From Candidimonas sp. SYP-B2681 (GTDB taxonomy: Bacteria; Pseudomonadota; Gammaproteobacteria; Burkholderiales; Burkholderiaceae_B): a stretch of DNA of 64,000 nucleotides. The translations under genes and the position numbers were made by a program. This document shows positions 33,663-42,567 of the stretch, in pieces. The notes below the pieces were generated by a model. The model saw only the letters and a list, made by a program, of their open reading frames with translations, ran no database searches and was not told where the DNA came from. The stretch's first letter is position 1; every line of letters starts with the position of its first letter. The DNA is taken from positions 186,001 to 250,000 of the forward strand of contig NZ_RYDV01000006.1 in NCBI RefSeq assembly GCF_003971065.1. The letters are read 5' to 3'.

Positions 33663-34637
33663 TTAGTTGACTTCTACTTTTGCGCGGCGAACCACATCCG
33701 CCCACTTTTCAACTTCTGCCTTGAAGAAGGCTTGAAACGCTTCGACGGACGAGCCCACGGGTTCCGCCCCAACGCCACGAAGGGTCGCACTGACCTGCGG
33801 CGTCTTGACGGCTTCTGCAGCGGCTTGATTGAGTTTCGTCACAATCGGCGCCGGCGTGCCAGCGGGCAGGAAAAGGCCAAACCACGACGTCGAGTCGTAG
33901 CCCGCCACCCCTTGCTCGTCCAGTGTCGGTATGTCCGGCGCTGCGCTGGATCGCTGTTTGCTGCTGACCGCGAGCGCGCGCAATTTGCCGGCCTGTATCA
34001 ACGGCAAGGTGGTAATAATGTTGTCGAACGTCAGCGGCACCTGGCCACCCAGCACATCGGCCATAGCGGGCGCGGCGCCGCGATAGGGCACGTGGGTCAG
34101 CGCAATGCCGGCGCGATTCGCCAACAACTCGGTAAATAGATGGGCGCCAGAACCGTTGCCGGCGCTGGCGTAGTAGATGGGATGAGCGCTATCGGCCTTT
34201 TTCCCTGCGGCGATAAGGTCGCCGACTGACTTGATGGGCGAAGAAGGATTGACCACCAGCATAAACGGCGCCGATGACAAGTGCGAAACGGGGATCAGGT
34301 CGCGCGAGGGATCGTAGCTTAGCTTCTTATACAGGCTGCCATTAATGGCAAGTGAGATCGTGCCGAACAAAATGGTGTACCCGTCAGGTGCCGCCTTGGC
34401 CACCGCATCGGAGGCAATATTGCTCGCCGCGCCGGGCTTGTTCTCGACAATAATGGGTTGCCCCAACTGTGCAGACATTTTTTCGGCCACAGCGCGCGCC
34501 GCGACATCTGATGCGCCACCGGCGGGAAACCCAACAACCAGGCGGATAGGCTTGTTGGGATAAGTGGATGACTGCCCGATAGCGGTGCCGGTCAGGGTTA
34601 GCAAGGCAACTGCCAGTACCGATTGAATGAATTTCAT
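33663..34637 (-). CDS. Bug-family periplasmic binding protein (linked to racemase-like copy 2)
   Basis: 324 residues. Of two adjacent ATGs the second (34637) has better spacing to the AGGAGG. Signal MKFIQSVLAVALLTLTGTAIG; ligand loops VGFPAGGASDVAARAVA and VPYRGAAPAMADVLGGQVP. It is transcribed just ahead of the racemase-like gene and divergently from another Bug at 34921. A pairing of Bug and racemase-like gene therefore occurs twice in this window, supporting a shared substrate class. Confidence 0.91.
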   Translation of the reverse strand: MKFIQSVLAVALLTLTGTAIGQSSTYPNKPIRLVVGFPAGGASDVAARAVAEKMSAQLGQPIIVENKPGAASNIASDAVAKAAPDGYTILFGTISLAINGSLYKKLSYDPSRDLIPVSHLSSAPFMLVVNPSSPIKSVGDLIAAGKKADSAHPIYYASAGNGSGAHLFTELLANRAGIALTHVPYRGAAPAMADVLGGQVPLTFDNIITTLPLIQAGKLRALAVSSKQRSSAAPDIPTLDEQGVAGYDSTSWFGLFLPAGTPAPIVTKLNQAAAEAVKTPQVSATLRGVGAEPVGSSVEAFQAFFKAEVEKWADVVRRAKVEVN

Positions 34638-34920
34638 CATGCCTCCTGCACGATTTGCTTTGCTGAATTTTGCACGCTGAAGCGTTCCACGACTACTGCA
34701 GAAATCCGAAGAAGCTATTCATTTATCTTGAAAGGTGCGCAGCAAATAACATGCTGTCTGTTGGTCCTCGCAAGTTTCATTTTTTTCGAAATAGGCATTC
34801 GTTGCGGACCGCTTTCACCGTAACGATTCAACCGCTACAAATGCAGTAGGGGTCAATGATGCTAATAGTAGAAAAACGTCTATCAGGACCCAAAAAAACA
34901 TATATGAAACGGAGACTTTC

Positions 34921-35904
34921 ATGACCAAACGCTGGCTTAACACGTTCATTTCCATTGCCGCTCTATCGTTCACCGTGGGTGCATCGGCGCAGGCCCAGAC
35001 AGGGCCGTATCCCAATAAACCGATAAAAATTATTGTTCCGTTTGCCGCCGGCGGCAGCACCGACATCCTGGCCCGCATGGCAGCCGAGACACTGTCGTCC
35101 TCGCTTAAAAAACCGGTGGTCGTCGAAAACAAGGCCGGGGCCAGTGGAAATATCGGCATGGAATTCGTGGCGCGAGCCGCCCCAGATGGCTACACCTTGC
35201 TATTCACCAGCACCAACCTGACTCTTAACCCGGCAGTCATCAGCAAGGTCCCCTACGATCCGGTCAAGGATTTCGCGGGCGTAACCATGCTGGCGTTTGC
35301 TCCGCTACTGCTGATCACCCGTCCCGACTTCGCTGGCGGTAACTTGTCGTCGCTGATCAACTATGGCGTCGATCATCCCGGCGAGCTGAATTTCTCGAGC
35401 AGCGGAGCCGGTGGCGCGCCGCATCTGGCAGGCGAAATGTTGAAAATACGCAAGAACATCGACATGACCCACGTTCCATACGGTGGGGCCGCTCCGGCCA
35501 TCACCGACATCGTGGCGGGGCAAGTGCAGATGACGTTCACCACCTATGTATCGGCCCAGGCCATGCTTACCGCTAATCGGCTCAAGGCGCTTGCCGTCGC
35601 AAGCAAAAATCGCCTGCCCGTTCTACCGAACGTACCGACCTTCGCCGAAGAGGGGCTGGACGATTTCGAGATAGGCACAATGTTCGGCTTGCTCGCCCCC
35701 AAAGGCACCCCGCAGCCGGTCATTCAGATGCTGCACGACGCCATTAAGAATGCCTCGGCAGCGCCGGAGTTCCAGCAAAAGATTATTCAGCAAGGGGCCA
35801 GCGTGGTCGTGAATACGCCCACCGAGTACGACACCTATCTACGCGAAGACGTCAGTAAGTGGTCAAAACTGATCAAACAAATCGGCAAGGTTTCGGCGAA
35901 TTAG
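34921..35904 (+). CDS. Bug-family periplasmic binding protein
   Basis: 327 residues; CGGAGA precedes the ATG at 34921. Signal TKRWLNTFISIAALSFTVGA ending at AQA; ligand loops VPFAAGGSTDILARMAAETL and VPYGGAAPAITDIVAGQVQ. It stands alone after a 280-bp divergent gap (34638-34920) in which I see no convincing operator; the next plus-strand gene, 77 bp on, is an unrelated ketoacyl-synthase-like protein. Its ligand cannot be inferred from the context. Confidence 0.9.
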   Translation: MTKRWLNTFISIAALSFTVGASAQAQTGPYPNKPIKIIVPFAAGGSTDILARMAAETLSSSLKKPVVVENKAGASGNIGMEFVARAAPDGYTLLFTSTNLTLNPAVISKVPYDPVKDFAGVTMLAFAPLLLITRPDFAGGNLSSLINYGVDHPGELNFSSSGAGGAPHLAGEMLKIRKNIDMTHVPYGGAAPAITDIVAGQVQMTFTTYVSAQAMLTANRLKALAVASKNRLPVLPNVPTFAEEGLDDFEIGTMFGLLAPKGTPQPVIQMLHDAIKNASAAPEFQQKIIQQGASVVVNTPTEYDTYLREDVSKWSKLIKQIGKVSAN

Positions 35905-35981
35905 TTTGCGTGCCGTGGGCCAAGGCTGCAGCGTGCGGTCGCGAATAGCCCGGCAACAGGAGGCAAGTATAATTTGCCCCT

Positions 35982-36698
35982 ATGGTGACATTCTCGATCG
36001 GGCAGTGGCGGGCGTGGGCGCCGGAAATGCGGGATGGGGAAAGCTGGATGCAGTGGGCCCAGCAACCCTATTGCCCGTTAGCCGACCACGAATCACCCCA
36101 ACTAGATTTTTTAACCGCCGTGCAACGACGCCGTCTTAGTCCCATGGCGCGCATGGTGTTTGACTGCGCCTGGCCGCTCGCCACCGGCCGCCAGCCAATG
36201 CCCTTGGTATTTGCTTCCCAACATGGTGAAACCACCCGCAGCTTCGCTTTATTGCAAGCGATGGGCCGTCATGAAGGGCTATCGCCGACTTCCTTCGGCT
36301 TGTCTGTACATGACGCCGTCGCTGGGCTGTGGTCAAAAGTTAGCGGAGACAAAATTCAATCCATAGCTTTGTCTGTTAATTCCGATGGACTGGAACAGGC
36401 ATTCTTGGAAGCGGCTTTTTTATTGCGCCGCGGAGCACGATCAGCGCTGGTTGTATTGGCGGAAGAACGCCCTCCTCCTGCTTATATGCCGTGGATATAC
36501 GATGTACCTTTCTCCTACGCCGTCGCATTTCGAGTAGAGCGCGGTATGGAGTGGGGTTTAGAACTTTGCGAAGAACCCCTTATCGCAAGCGGTCAATGGT
36601 CGAATACACTGAACTTTGTTCAGCGATTATGCCTAGGTTCTACTTCGGTGAGTAATCCGTGCGAGAAAGGCCACTGGCGCTGGACACGCAATTTCTGA
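35982..36698 (+). CDS. Beta-ketoacyl synthase-like (chain-length-factor type, Ketoacyl-synt_2) orphan
   Basis: 238 residues. FSIGQWRAWAPEM, RRRLSPMARMVFDCAWPL, PLVFASQHGETTRSFALLQAM, SPTSFGLSVHDAVAGLWSKVSGD and DGLEQAFLEAAFLLRRGARSALVVLAEE match the N-terminal-only ketoacyl-synthase-like proteins (PF13723) that accompany aryl-polyene/fatty-acid-like clusters. No catalytic Cys of a condensing enzyme is expected in this half-length form. The partners (acyl carrier proteins, ketosynthases, acyltransferase, exporter) are absent here, so it is a stray or relic gene. Codons look somewhat more AT-rich than its neighbours. Confidence 0.75.
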   Translation: MVTFSIGQWRAWAPEMRDGESWMQWAQQPYCPLADHESPQLDFLTAVQRRRLSPMARMVFDCAWPLATGRQPMPLVFASQHGETTRSFALLQAMGRHEGLSPTSFGLSVHDAVAGLWSKVSGDKIQSIALSVNSDGLEQAFLEAAFLLRRGARSALVVLAEERPPPAYMPWIYDVPFSYAVAFRVERGMEWGLELCEEPLIASGQWSNTLNFVQRLCLGSTSVSNPCEKGHWRWTRNF

Positions 36699-36867
36699 GC
36701 ACCACGCCAGCATAATTGCTATCGCTGCATGCGCATATGAACACGATAAAAAGCTGGCGGCGCCTGACGTGGATCCCAGCTGTTATCTACTGCGAAGCTA
36801 GCGCATCTCCAAGATTCAACCCAAATTCGCCATATTGCCAAACGCCAAACATCACAAGGAGAGCCCC

Positions 36868-37305
36868 ATGGATGTTTTCATGCAAGCCGCAATCGAAGAA
36901 GCCAGGCTAGGCCTGGCCCAAGGTGGCATACCGATCGGATGCGTCATCGTGCACAACGAGCGCATCATCGGGCGCGGCCACAACCGGCGTGTGCAAAAAG
37001 GCAGCGCCATCCTGCACGGCGAAATGGATGCCTTCGAAAACGCTGGTCGGCAACCGGCCAAGGTATACGCCGAGTCGGTGCTATACACCACCTTGTCGCC
37101 CTGCGCCATGTGCAGCGGCGCCATCCTTCTGTATGGGATTCCCAGAATCATCGTGGGCGAGAACCGCAGCTTCGTAGGAGAGGAAGCGTTACTGCGGTCG
37201 CGCGGCGTTCAGGTAGACGTTTTGCAGAATGCCGAGTGCATTGAGCTAATGCGCGCATTCATTGCCGCACGCCCGGAAGTATGGAACGAAGACATTGGGG
37301 TATAG
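36868..37305 (+). CDS. Fungal-type cytosine deaminase (CDA-fold)
   Basis: 145-residue Zn deaminase. Motifs His50-x-Glu52 (ILHGEMDAFEN) and PCAMC (Cys79, Cys82) form the catalytic zinc site. Beyond these, the sequence matches yeast cytosine deaminase along its length: GGIPIGCVIVHN, GRGHNRRVQKGSA, YTTLSPCAMCSGAILLYGIPR, VGEN and the end RPEVWNEDIG. This is not the amidohydrolase-fold CodA of enteric bacteria nor a TadA (which has a different C-terminus). It should convert cytosine to uracil in the cytosol. ATG at 36868 follows AAGGAG. It is alone on its strand, convergent with the Lrp gene. Confidence 0.85.
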   Translation: MDVFMQAAIEEARLGLAQGGIPIGCVIVHNERIIGRGHNRRVQKGSAILHGEMDAFENAGRQPAKVYAESVLYTTLSPCAMCSGAILLYGIPRIIVGENRSFVGEEALLRSRGVQVDVLQNAECIELMRAFIAARPEVWNEDIGV

Positions 37306-37324
37306 CGAACCTGAAGGCAACCCG

Positions 37325-37795
37325 CTAGCGCGAGATCCCCAGCGGCAAGGCCGTTTTATAAGAAACCTGCTTCAGTGCAAAGCTGGAACGAATCTTGTCG
37401 ATGCCAGGTATTGGCGTAAGCTGATTCAGTATAAAGCGCTCCAGCGCCCCTATATCTTTCACAGCGACCCGGATTAAATAGTCGGAATCGCCGGTCATCA
37501 GATAGCACTCCATGACTTCTTCGTGCACGGTAATGCGCTGTTCGAAATTGGCCAGCGCTTGCTTGTCTTGCGACTTCAGGCTGATGGAAATAAACACATT
37601 CAGCCCCAGCCCGAGGGCCGCCGCGTCGGCCAACGCCACATAACGAACAATAATGCCCGCGGCTTCAAGGGCCTTTACCCTGGTCAGACACGGCGACGGC
37701 GATAAATGCACGCGACGGGCAAGCTCGACATTGCTTAGCGAGCCGTCGCGCTGCAGCTCGTCGAGAATCCGCAAATCGGTCGTATCTAGCTTCAT
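37325..37795 (-). CDS. Lrp/AsnC-family regulator (MdeR-like by context)
   Basis: 156 residues from the ATG at 37795; a TTG four codons earlier is the other option. The helix-turn-helix DLRILDELQRDGSLSNVELARRVHLSPSPCLTRVKALE is followed by the RAM ligand-binding domain (VFISISLK, HEEVMECYLMTGDSDYLIRV). Divergent from an AceE-like 2-oxoacid dehydrogenase, with a long inverted repeat between. In Pseudomonas putida an Lrp regulator (MdeR) controls an AceE-like mdeB together with methionine gamma-lyase (mdeA), the closest known analogue. Confidence 0.92.
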   Translation of the reverse strand: MKLDTTDLRILDELQRDGSLSNVELARRVHLSPSPCLTRVKALEAAGIIVRYVALADAAALGLGLNVFISISLKSQDKQALANFEQRITVHEEVMECYLMTGDSDYLIRVAVKDIGALERFILNQLTPIPGIDKIRSSFALKQVSYKTALPLGISR

Positions 37796-37812
37796 TATGT
37801 TGCCCAATGTGG

Positions 37813-37837
37813 TTATCCGGCATTTTATGCCGGATAA
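37813..37837. promoter_or_regulatory. Perfect 10+5+10 inverted repeat in the Lrp/2-oxoacid dehydrogenase promoter
   Basis: TTATCCGGCA and TGCCGGATAA flank a TTTTA centre. It is 17 bp from the lrp start and 95 bp from the dehydrogenase start. Lrp-family proteins bind symmetric A/T-centred sites, and this fits autoregulation plus control of the divergent gene. A transcribed hairpin is the less likely reading. Confidence 0.7.
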
Positions 37838-37932
37838 GGGCCCGTTTCAATGCATCTTTAACAGCCTATTTTTTCGCAAAACGAGCAGAATATCAAGACA
37901 TCCCTAGGCCAGTACACACGGAAAGATAAGCC

Positions 37933-40578
37933 ATGAACGCAGCAACGCCCTTCCAGCATTGGTCGACCGCCCTTGGCGACGCCGACATCGATCCTCAGGA
38001 GACAAGTGAATGGCATGATGCCTTCATGTCATTGCTGGAAGCGAACGGGCCGGCGCGGGCAAGCTTCATGCTAAATGAACTGCACCGTCTTGCTTCCCGG
38101 GCCAATGTCACCTGGAGACCTCCCATTGGGACGCCTTATGTGAACACTATTCCTCTTAAGCAGCAGCCGCCCTTTCCCGGTGATCTTGCGCTAGAGGAAA
38201 ATCTGGGCGCAATCATGCGCTGGAACGCCTTGGCGATGGTGGTACGCGCCAACGCCGCCTATGGTGAACTGGGCGGCCATATCGCCAGCTACGCCAGCGC
38301 GGCAGACCTGTTCGAGGTCGGCTTCAATCATTTCTTTCATGCCCGCGACAACACGGGCAGCGGGCACGCCGGCGATCTGGTTTTTTTTCAGCCCCATAGT
38401 GCACCTGGCGTCTATGCACGCGCCTTCTTGGAAGGGCGACTAAGCCAAGCCGATCTGGAACATTATCGTCAAGAGCTTCGCGGCCCGCGCCATGGCGCAC
38501 GGGGGTTATCTAGCTATCCGCATCCTTATCTCATGCCCGATTTCTGGCAATTCCCGACGGGCTCCATGGGCATAGGCCCAATCAGTTCCATCTATCAAGC
38601 GCGCTTTATGCATTACCTGACAGATCGCGGCATCGTGGACTGTACCGACCGTAAAGTGTGGGGTGTATTTGGCGACGGCGAGATGGATGAACCCGAATCC
38701 ATGAGCGCCCTTACCCTTGCTGCGCGAGAAGGCCTGGACAATCTGGTATGGGTCGTGAACTGCAATCTGCAACGGCTGGACGGACCCGTTCGCGGCAATA
38801 GCCGGATTATCGACGAGCTCGAAAAGCTGTTTTTGGGCGCAGGCTGGAATGTCATCAAGACCCTGTGGGGCAGCGACTGGGACGGTTTGTTCGCACGCGA
38901 TCATAGTGGGGCATTAACCGACGCCCTCTCCAATACGGTCGACGGCCAAATGCAAACCTTCGCCGCCAAAGACGGCCGCTTTAATCGCGATCACTTTTTC
39001 GGCCAAAACGAACATCTGAAACAGCTGGCCGAAGGGCTAAGCGACGAACAAATCGACAAGCTCCGACGCGGTGGCCACGATCTGGTGAAAATCTATGCCG
39101 CCTACGCGGCGGCGTCCCAGCATAAGGGTCAGCCCACGGTAATACTGGCCCATACTAAAAAGGGCTATGGCATGGGCGATGCCGGCCAGGGCCGCATGAC
39201 TACCCATTCCCAGAAGAAATTTGATGAAACTGACCTGATGGCATTTCGCGACCGCTTCAGGCTGCCCCTGACCGATGCCCAAGTTCTAGGTCTGGAGTTT
39301 TACAAGCCGCCCGCCGAAACTCCGGAAATGCAGTATTTGCACGGGCAACGCAATAAGCTGGGCGGTTATCTTCCCGCGCGCCAGACCCACGCTGACACCG
39401 TGCCCGTACCGGAACTAGCAAGCTATGCCCGTTTTGCCACCGAAAGCGACGGCCGCGAAATGTCGACCACCATGGCCTTTGTACGCATGCTGGGCGCATT
39501 GCTGAAGGACAAGACACTGGGGCCGCGCATCGTACCCATTGTTGCCGACGAGGCGCGCACCTTCGGTATGGCCAATCTGTTCAAGCAGGTTGGCATCTAC
39601 TCTAGCGTGGGCCAGCGCTACGAGCCCGAAGACATCGGGTCAATTTTGAATTATCGCGAAGCGGTAGATGGCCAGATACTGGAAGAAGGGATCAGCGAAG
39701 CCGGCGCCATATCCAGCTGGGTCGCAGCAGCCACCAGCTATAGCGTGCATGGCACCGCCATGCTGCCTTTCTATATTTACTATTCCATGTTCGGGTTCCA
39801 GCGCATTGGCGACTTGATCTGGGCAGCCGCCGACCAGCGTCCTCGCGGCTTCCTGATCGGGGCGACGTCAGGCCGTACGACCCTGGCCGGGGAAGGCCTG
39901 CAGCATCAGGACGGCACCAGTCATCTGTGGGCAAGCACGATTCCAAACTGCAAGGCCTACGACCCCGCGTTCGCGGGCGAGCTGGCGGTAATCGTCGACC
40001 GCGGCATGCACGAGATGATGGTCGAACAGCAAGACGTTTTCTATTACATCACCGCGATGAACGAAAACTATGCCCAACCCTCTCTGACTGATGGCGCGAG
40101 CGAAGCAATTCTGCGCGGTGGCTATCGCTATGCCCAATACGAAGCCCAAGATCGCGGCACCCTTCACCCCAGAGTGACCTTGTTGGGATCGGGCGCGATT
40201 CTGACCGAGGTCATCAAGGCCGCCCAGGAATTGGTGAACAAAGGAATAGCGAGCGATGTATTCAGCATTACCAGCTGGAGCGAACTGGCCCGTGACGGCC
40301 AGTTGCATCAATCGTCCCGGCTGCAGGGCGAACCGTTACCGGGCAGGCCCTTTATCAGCGAACAGCTTGCATCATGCAGTGGCCCGGTTATCGCCGCCAC
40401 CGATTATGTGCGCCTGGTGCCGGAATCGATACGTGCCTATATTCCGGTCGGGCGTGAGTATATCTGCCTGGGCACCGATGGCTTTGGGCGTAGCGATACC
40501 CGTGCCGAGCTACGCCGTTTCTTTAAGGTGGATGCCGCAGCGATCGTCGATGCCGCGCTTATTGCAATGGCACATTAG
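37933..40578 (+). CDS. AceE-type homodimeric 2-oxoacid dehydrogenase E1 (MdeB-like)
   Basis: 881-residue thiamine-diphosphate enzyme, the length of homodimeric pyruvate dehydrogenase E1 (AceE, ~890). The ThDP/Mg motif runs GDGEMDEPES (residues 247-256) to NCN about 28 residues later. PHPYLMPDFWQFPTGSMG, HTKKGYGMGDAG, and the C-terminal FGRSDTRAELRRFF are AceE signatures. It decarboxylates a 2-oxoacid and transfers the acyl group to an E2 lipoyl domain; no E2/E3 gene is here, so it must borrow one. The divergent Lrp gene suggests it is the 2-oxobutyrate-specific MdeB type and not housekeeping AceE. Its 3' end overlaps the convergent Bug gene by 20 bp. Confidence 0.88.
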   Translation: MNAATPFQHWSTALGDADIDPQETSEWHDAFMSLLEANGPARASFMLNELHRLASRANVTWRPPIGTPYVNTIPLKQQPPFPGDLALEENLGAIMRWNALAMVVRANAAYGELGGHIASYASAADLFEVGFNHFFHARDNTGSGHAGDLVFFQPHSAPGVYARAFLEGRLSQADLEHYRQELRGPRHGARGLSSYPHPYLMPDFWQFPTGSMGIGPISSIYQARFMHYLTDRGIVDCTDRKVWGVFGDGEMDEPESMSALTLAAREGLDNLVWVVNCNLQRLDGPVRGNSRIIDELEKLFLGAGWNVIKTLWGSDWDGLFARDHSGALTDALSNTVDGQMQTFAAKDGRFNRDHFFGQNEHLKQLAEGLSDEQIDKLRRGGHDLVKIYAAYAAASQHKGQPTVILAHTKKGYGMGDAGQGRMTTHSQKKFDETDLMAFRDRFRLPLTDAQVLGLEFYKPPAETPEMQYLHGQRNKLGGYLPARQTHADTVPVPELASYARFATESDGREMSTTMAFVRMLGALLKDKTLGPRIVPIVADEARTFGMANLFKQVGIYSSVGQRYEPEDIGSILNYREAVDGQILEEGISEAGAISSWVAAATSYSVHGTAMLPFYIYYSMFGFQRIGDLIWAAADQRPRGFLIGATSGRTTLAGEGLQHQDGTSHLWASTIPNCKAYDPAFAGELAVIVDRGMHEMMVEQQDVFYYITAMNENYAQPSLTDGASEAILRGGYRYAQYEAQDRGTLHPRVTLLGSGAILTEVIKAAQELVNKGIASDVFSITSWSELARDGQLHQSSRLQGEPLPGRPFISEQLASCSGPVIAATDYVRLVPESIRAYIPVGREYICLGTDGFGRSDTRAELRRFFKVDAAAIVDAALIAMAH

Positions 40579-41551
40579 CCTGCTTCACGAGTTCAGCCCA
40601 TTTTTTCCCTTCGGCTTGCACATACTTCGCGAACTCCAAGGGGCTGGATCCTACCGGTTCTGCCCCCATGGTGGCGTACTGCGCCGCTACCTTGGGATCG
40701 CGCAGCGCCAGTTGTGCGTGTTCGGCCAATTTACTGACAATGGCAGGCGGGGTGCCTTTGGGCGCCCATAATCCGTACCAGGTGCTGATATCGAAATCGG
40801 GGAAACCGGATTCGGCGACGGTCGGCACGTCAGGCAAAGCCGGCACCCGTTTCTGCGTCGTCACGGCAATGGCGCGCAATTGCCCGGACTTAATAAAGGG
40901 CATGGCGGAAGGCATGGAATCGAACATCAGGTCCAACTGCCGGCCGACCAGATCGGTCAATGCGGGCGCACTGCCTTTGTAGGGTACGTGCTGCATCGGG
41001 ATGCCGGCATGTATCTTGAACGATTCCCCCGACAGATGCTGCGCCGACGACGTGCCTGCCGAGCCGAAATTCAGGCCGTTTGGGCTACGTTTGGCTTCGG
41101 CGATGACGTCAGCCACAGTCTTGATCGGCGAGTCTTTGGGAACCACTAATACTAGGGGCACCGCAGCCAACTGGGTAATCGGCACGAAATCGTTGAACGA
41201 ATCGTAGGCCATCTTTTTGTAAATATGCGGATTAATTACATGCAGCGACGCATTGGCCAAAAAGGTGTAACCGTCGGGTGCGGCGCGGGCAACCTGATCC
41301 GCGCCTATCATTCCACTGGCGCCGGCCTTGTTATCGACCACAATTGGCTGACCTATGGATTCAGCCATTGCGGCAGCGACGCCGCGCGCCACCAGATCAG
41401 TGGGGCCGCCCGGCGGATACGGCACCACCATTTTGATGGCTTTGCTGGGGAAAACGTCCGCGGCTTGCGCACCGAGCCCGACGACTGCCAGCAGAAGGAA
41501 GGCGCACTGAGCCACCCAGTAAGCAAGACGGTATCCTGATTGCGTTTTCAT
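40559..41551 (-). CDS. Bug-family periplasmic binding protein (CoA-island, first copy)
   Basis: 330 residues; signal segment LAYWVAQCAFLLLAVVGLGA ending at AQAAD. Ligand loops VPYPPGGPTDLVARGVAAAM and VPYKGSAPALTDLVGRQLD. It is last of a three-gene minus-strand operon (type III CoA-transferase, MDR oxidoreductase, Bug) joined by ATGA overlaps. So it is translationally coupled to enzymes that activate an acid with CoA, the strongest operon linkage of any Bug here to CoA metabolism. Confidence 0.92.
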   Translation of the reverse strand: MKTQSGYRLAYWVAQCAFLLLAVVGLGAQAADVFPSKAIKMVVPYPPGGPTDLVARGVAAAMAESIGQPIVVDNKAGASGMIGADQVARAAPDGYTFLANASLHVINPHIYKKMAYDSFNDFVPITQLAAVPLVLVVPKDSPIKTVADVIAEAKRSPNGLNFGSAGTSSAQHLSGESFKIHAGIPMQHVPYKGSAPALTDLVGRQLDLMFDSMPSAMPFIKSGQLRAIAVTTQKRVPALPDVPTVAESGFPDFDISTWYGLWAPKGTPPAIVSKLAEHAQLALRDPKVAAQYATMGAEPVGSSPLEFAKYVQAEGKKWAELVKQANVPLQ

Positions 41552-42567
41552 GGTTTTGTCTCCTGTCTTATCGTTAGAGCCACTTTGCCGATGACTTGGC
41601 GGCTATGGAGTGCACCGAGCGCACTGCCTAGCTCGGTAATAGGGTAAACCTGTGTAACGGTGGGCCGAATCCGCTTGTCGCGTGCCCAACCCAGTATGGT
41701 TTGCATGGCCCGCTGCAAGGCTGGGGCATGCACAATTCGCTCATCGGCGGGAGTCCAGCCGATATATCGTCCATAAAAAAAACTGTGCAATGTCAGGTTC
41801 TTGACCAGCATGATATTGGCCGGCACCTGCGGTAGAACACCGCTGGCGAAACCTATGCTCAGCAGCCTGGCATTGGGCGCGGCGGCACGTAGCGCCCAGG
41901 AAAACAGCTCGCCACCGACCGGATCCACAACAATGTCGGCGCCGCGCCCCTCTGTCATGGCTTTCACTTCAGCGGCCAGGCTGGCATCCGGCGCCACCAC
42001 ACCGCGCGCACCGCGCAGCAAGGCTTCACTGCGTTTCTGCTGCGTGCTGGCGCAAGCGATGACATCGGCGCCCATTTGGGCTGCCAGCTCGACGGCAGCC
42101 AAGCCGACCCCCGCGCCTGCGCCAAGGACGAGCACGGTTTCGCCTGGCTGCATCGCACAGCGCCAAAGCAGTCCGCAGTAAGCCGTGCCATACGATATAG
42201 GCACCGGCAAGGCCTCGAGAAGAGGCAAGCCACGGGGCACGGGATAGACGGTGTATTCCGGCACCTTGATGCGCTCCGCGTAACACCCCCAGTCGGCGAT
42301 CGCCACCACCGGATCTCCTGGCTTTAAGCGGGTGACCGACTCGCCAACCGAAACGATATGGCCCACCGCTTCGGTACCCGGTATAAAGGGTAGTGCCGGT
42401 TTGGTCTGATAGCGGCCCGCGATCATCAGCCCCGTGGCGTGGCTGACACTGGCATAGGCGACGTCAATGATCACTTCGTGAGGGCCGGGCGCAGACGGCT
42501 CCTCGCAATGAACAAGCCGCACATCGTCAGTGGTGCCGTAGCGGTCACATTGCAAGGCCTGCATCAT
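41548..42567 (-). CDS. Zinc-free MDR family oxidoreductase (NADPH:quinone reductase-like)
   Basis: 339 residues. GroES-like start (MQALQCDRYGTTDDVRL, YASVSHATGLMIAGRYQ, PFIPGTEAVGHIVSVGESV) and a Rossmann cofactor site VLVLGAGAGVGLAAVELAAQMG. No zinc-binding Cys/His cluster, as in quinone oxidoreductases and enoyl reductases of the MDR superfamily. It overlaps both neighbours by ATGA junctions. In this operon it may reduce an enoyl-CoA or enoyl-acid rather than a quinone (inference). Confidence 0.88.
   Translation of the reverse strand: MMQALQCDRYGTTDDVRLVHCEEPSAPGPHEVIIDVAYASVSHATGLMIAGRYQTKPALPFIPGTEAVGHIVSVGESVTRLKPGDPVVAIADWGCYAERIKVPEYTVYPVPRGLPLLEALPVPISYGTAYCGLLWRCAMQPGETVLVLGAGAGVGLAAVELAAQMGADVIACASTQQKRSEALLRGARGVVAPDASLAAEVKAMTEGRGADIVVDPVGGELFSWALRAAAPNARLLSIGFASGVLPQVPANIMLVKNLTLHSFFYGRYIGWTPADERIVHAPALQRAMQTILGWARDKRIRPTVTQVYPITELGSALGALHSRQVIGKVALTIRQETKP

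Noticed and set aside
34641-34920. Operator between the divergent Bug genes
   Set aside because: I found no inverted repeat longer than chance in this 280-bp gap.
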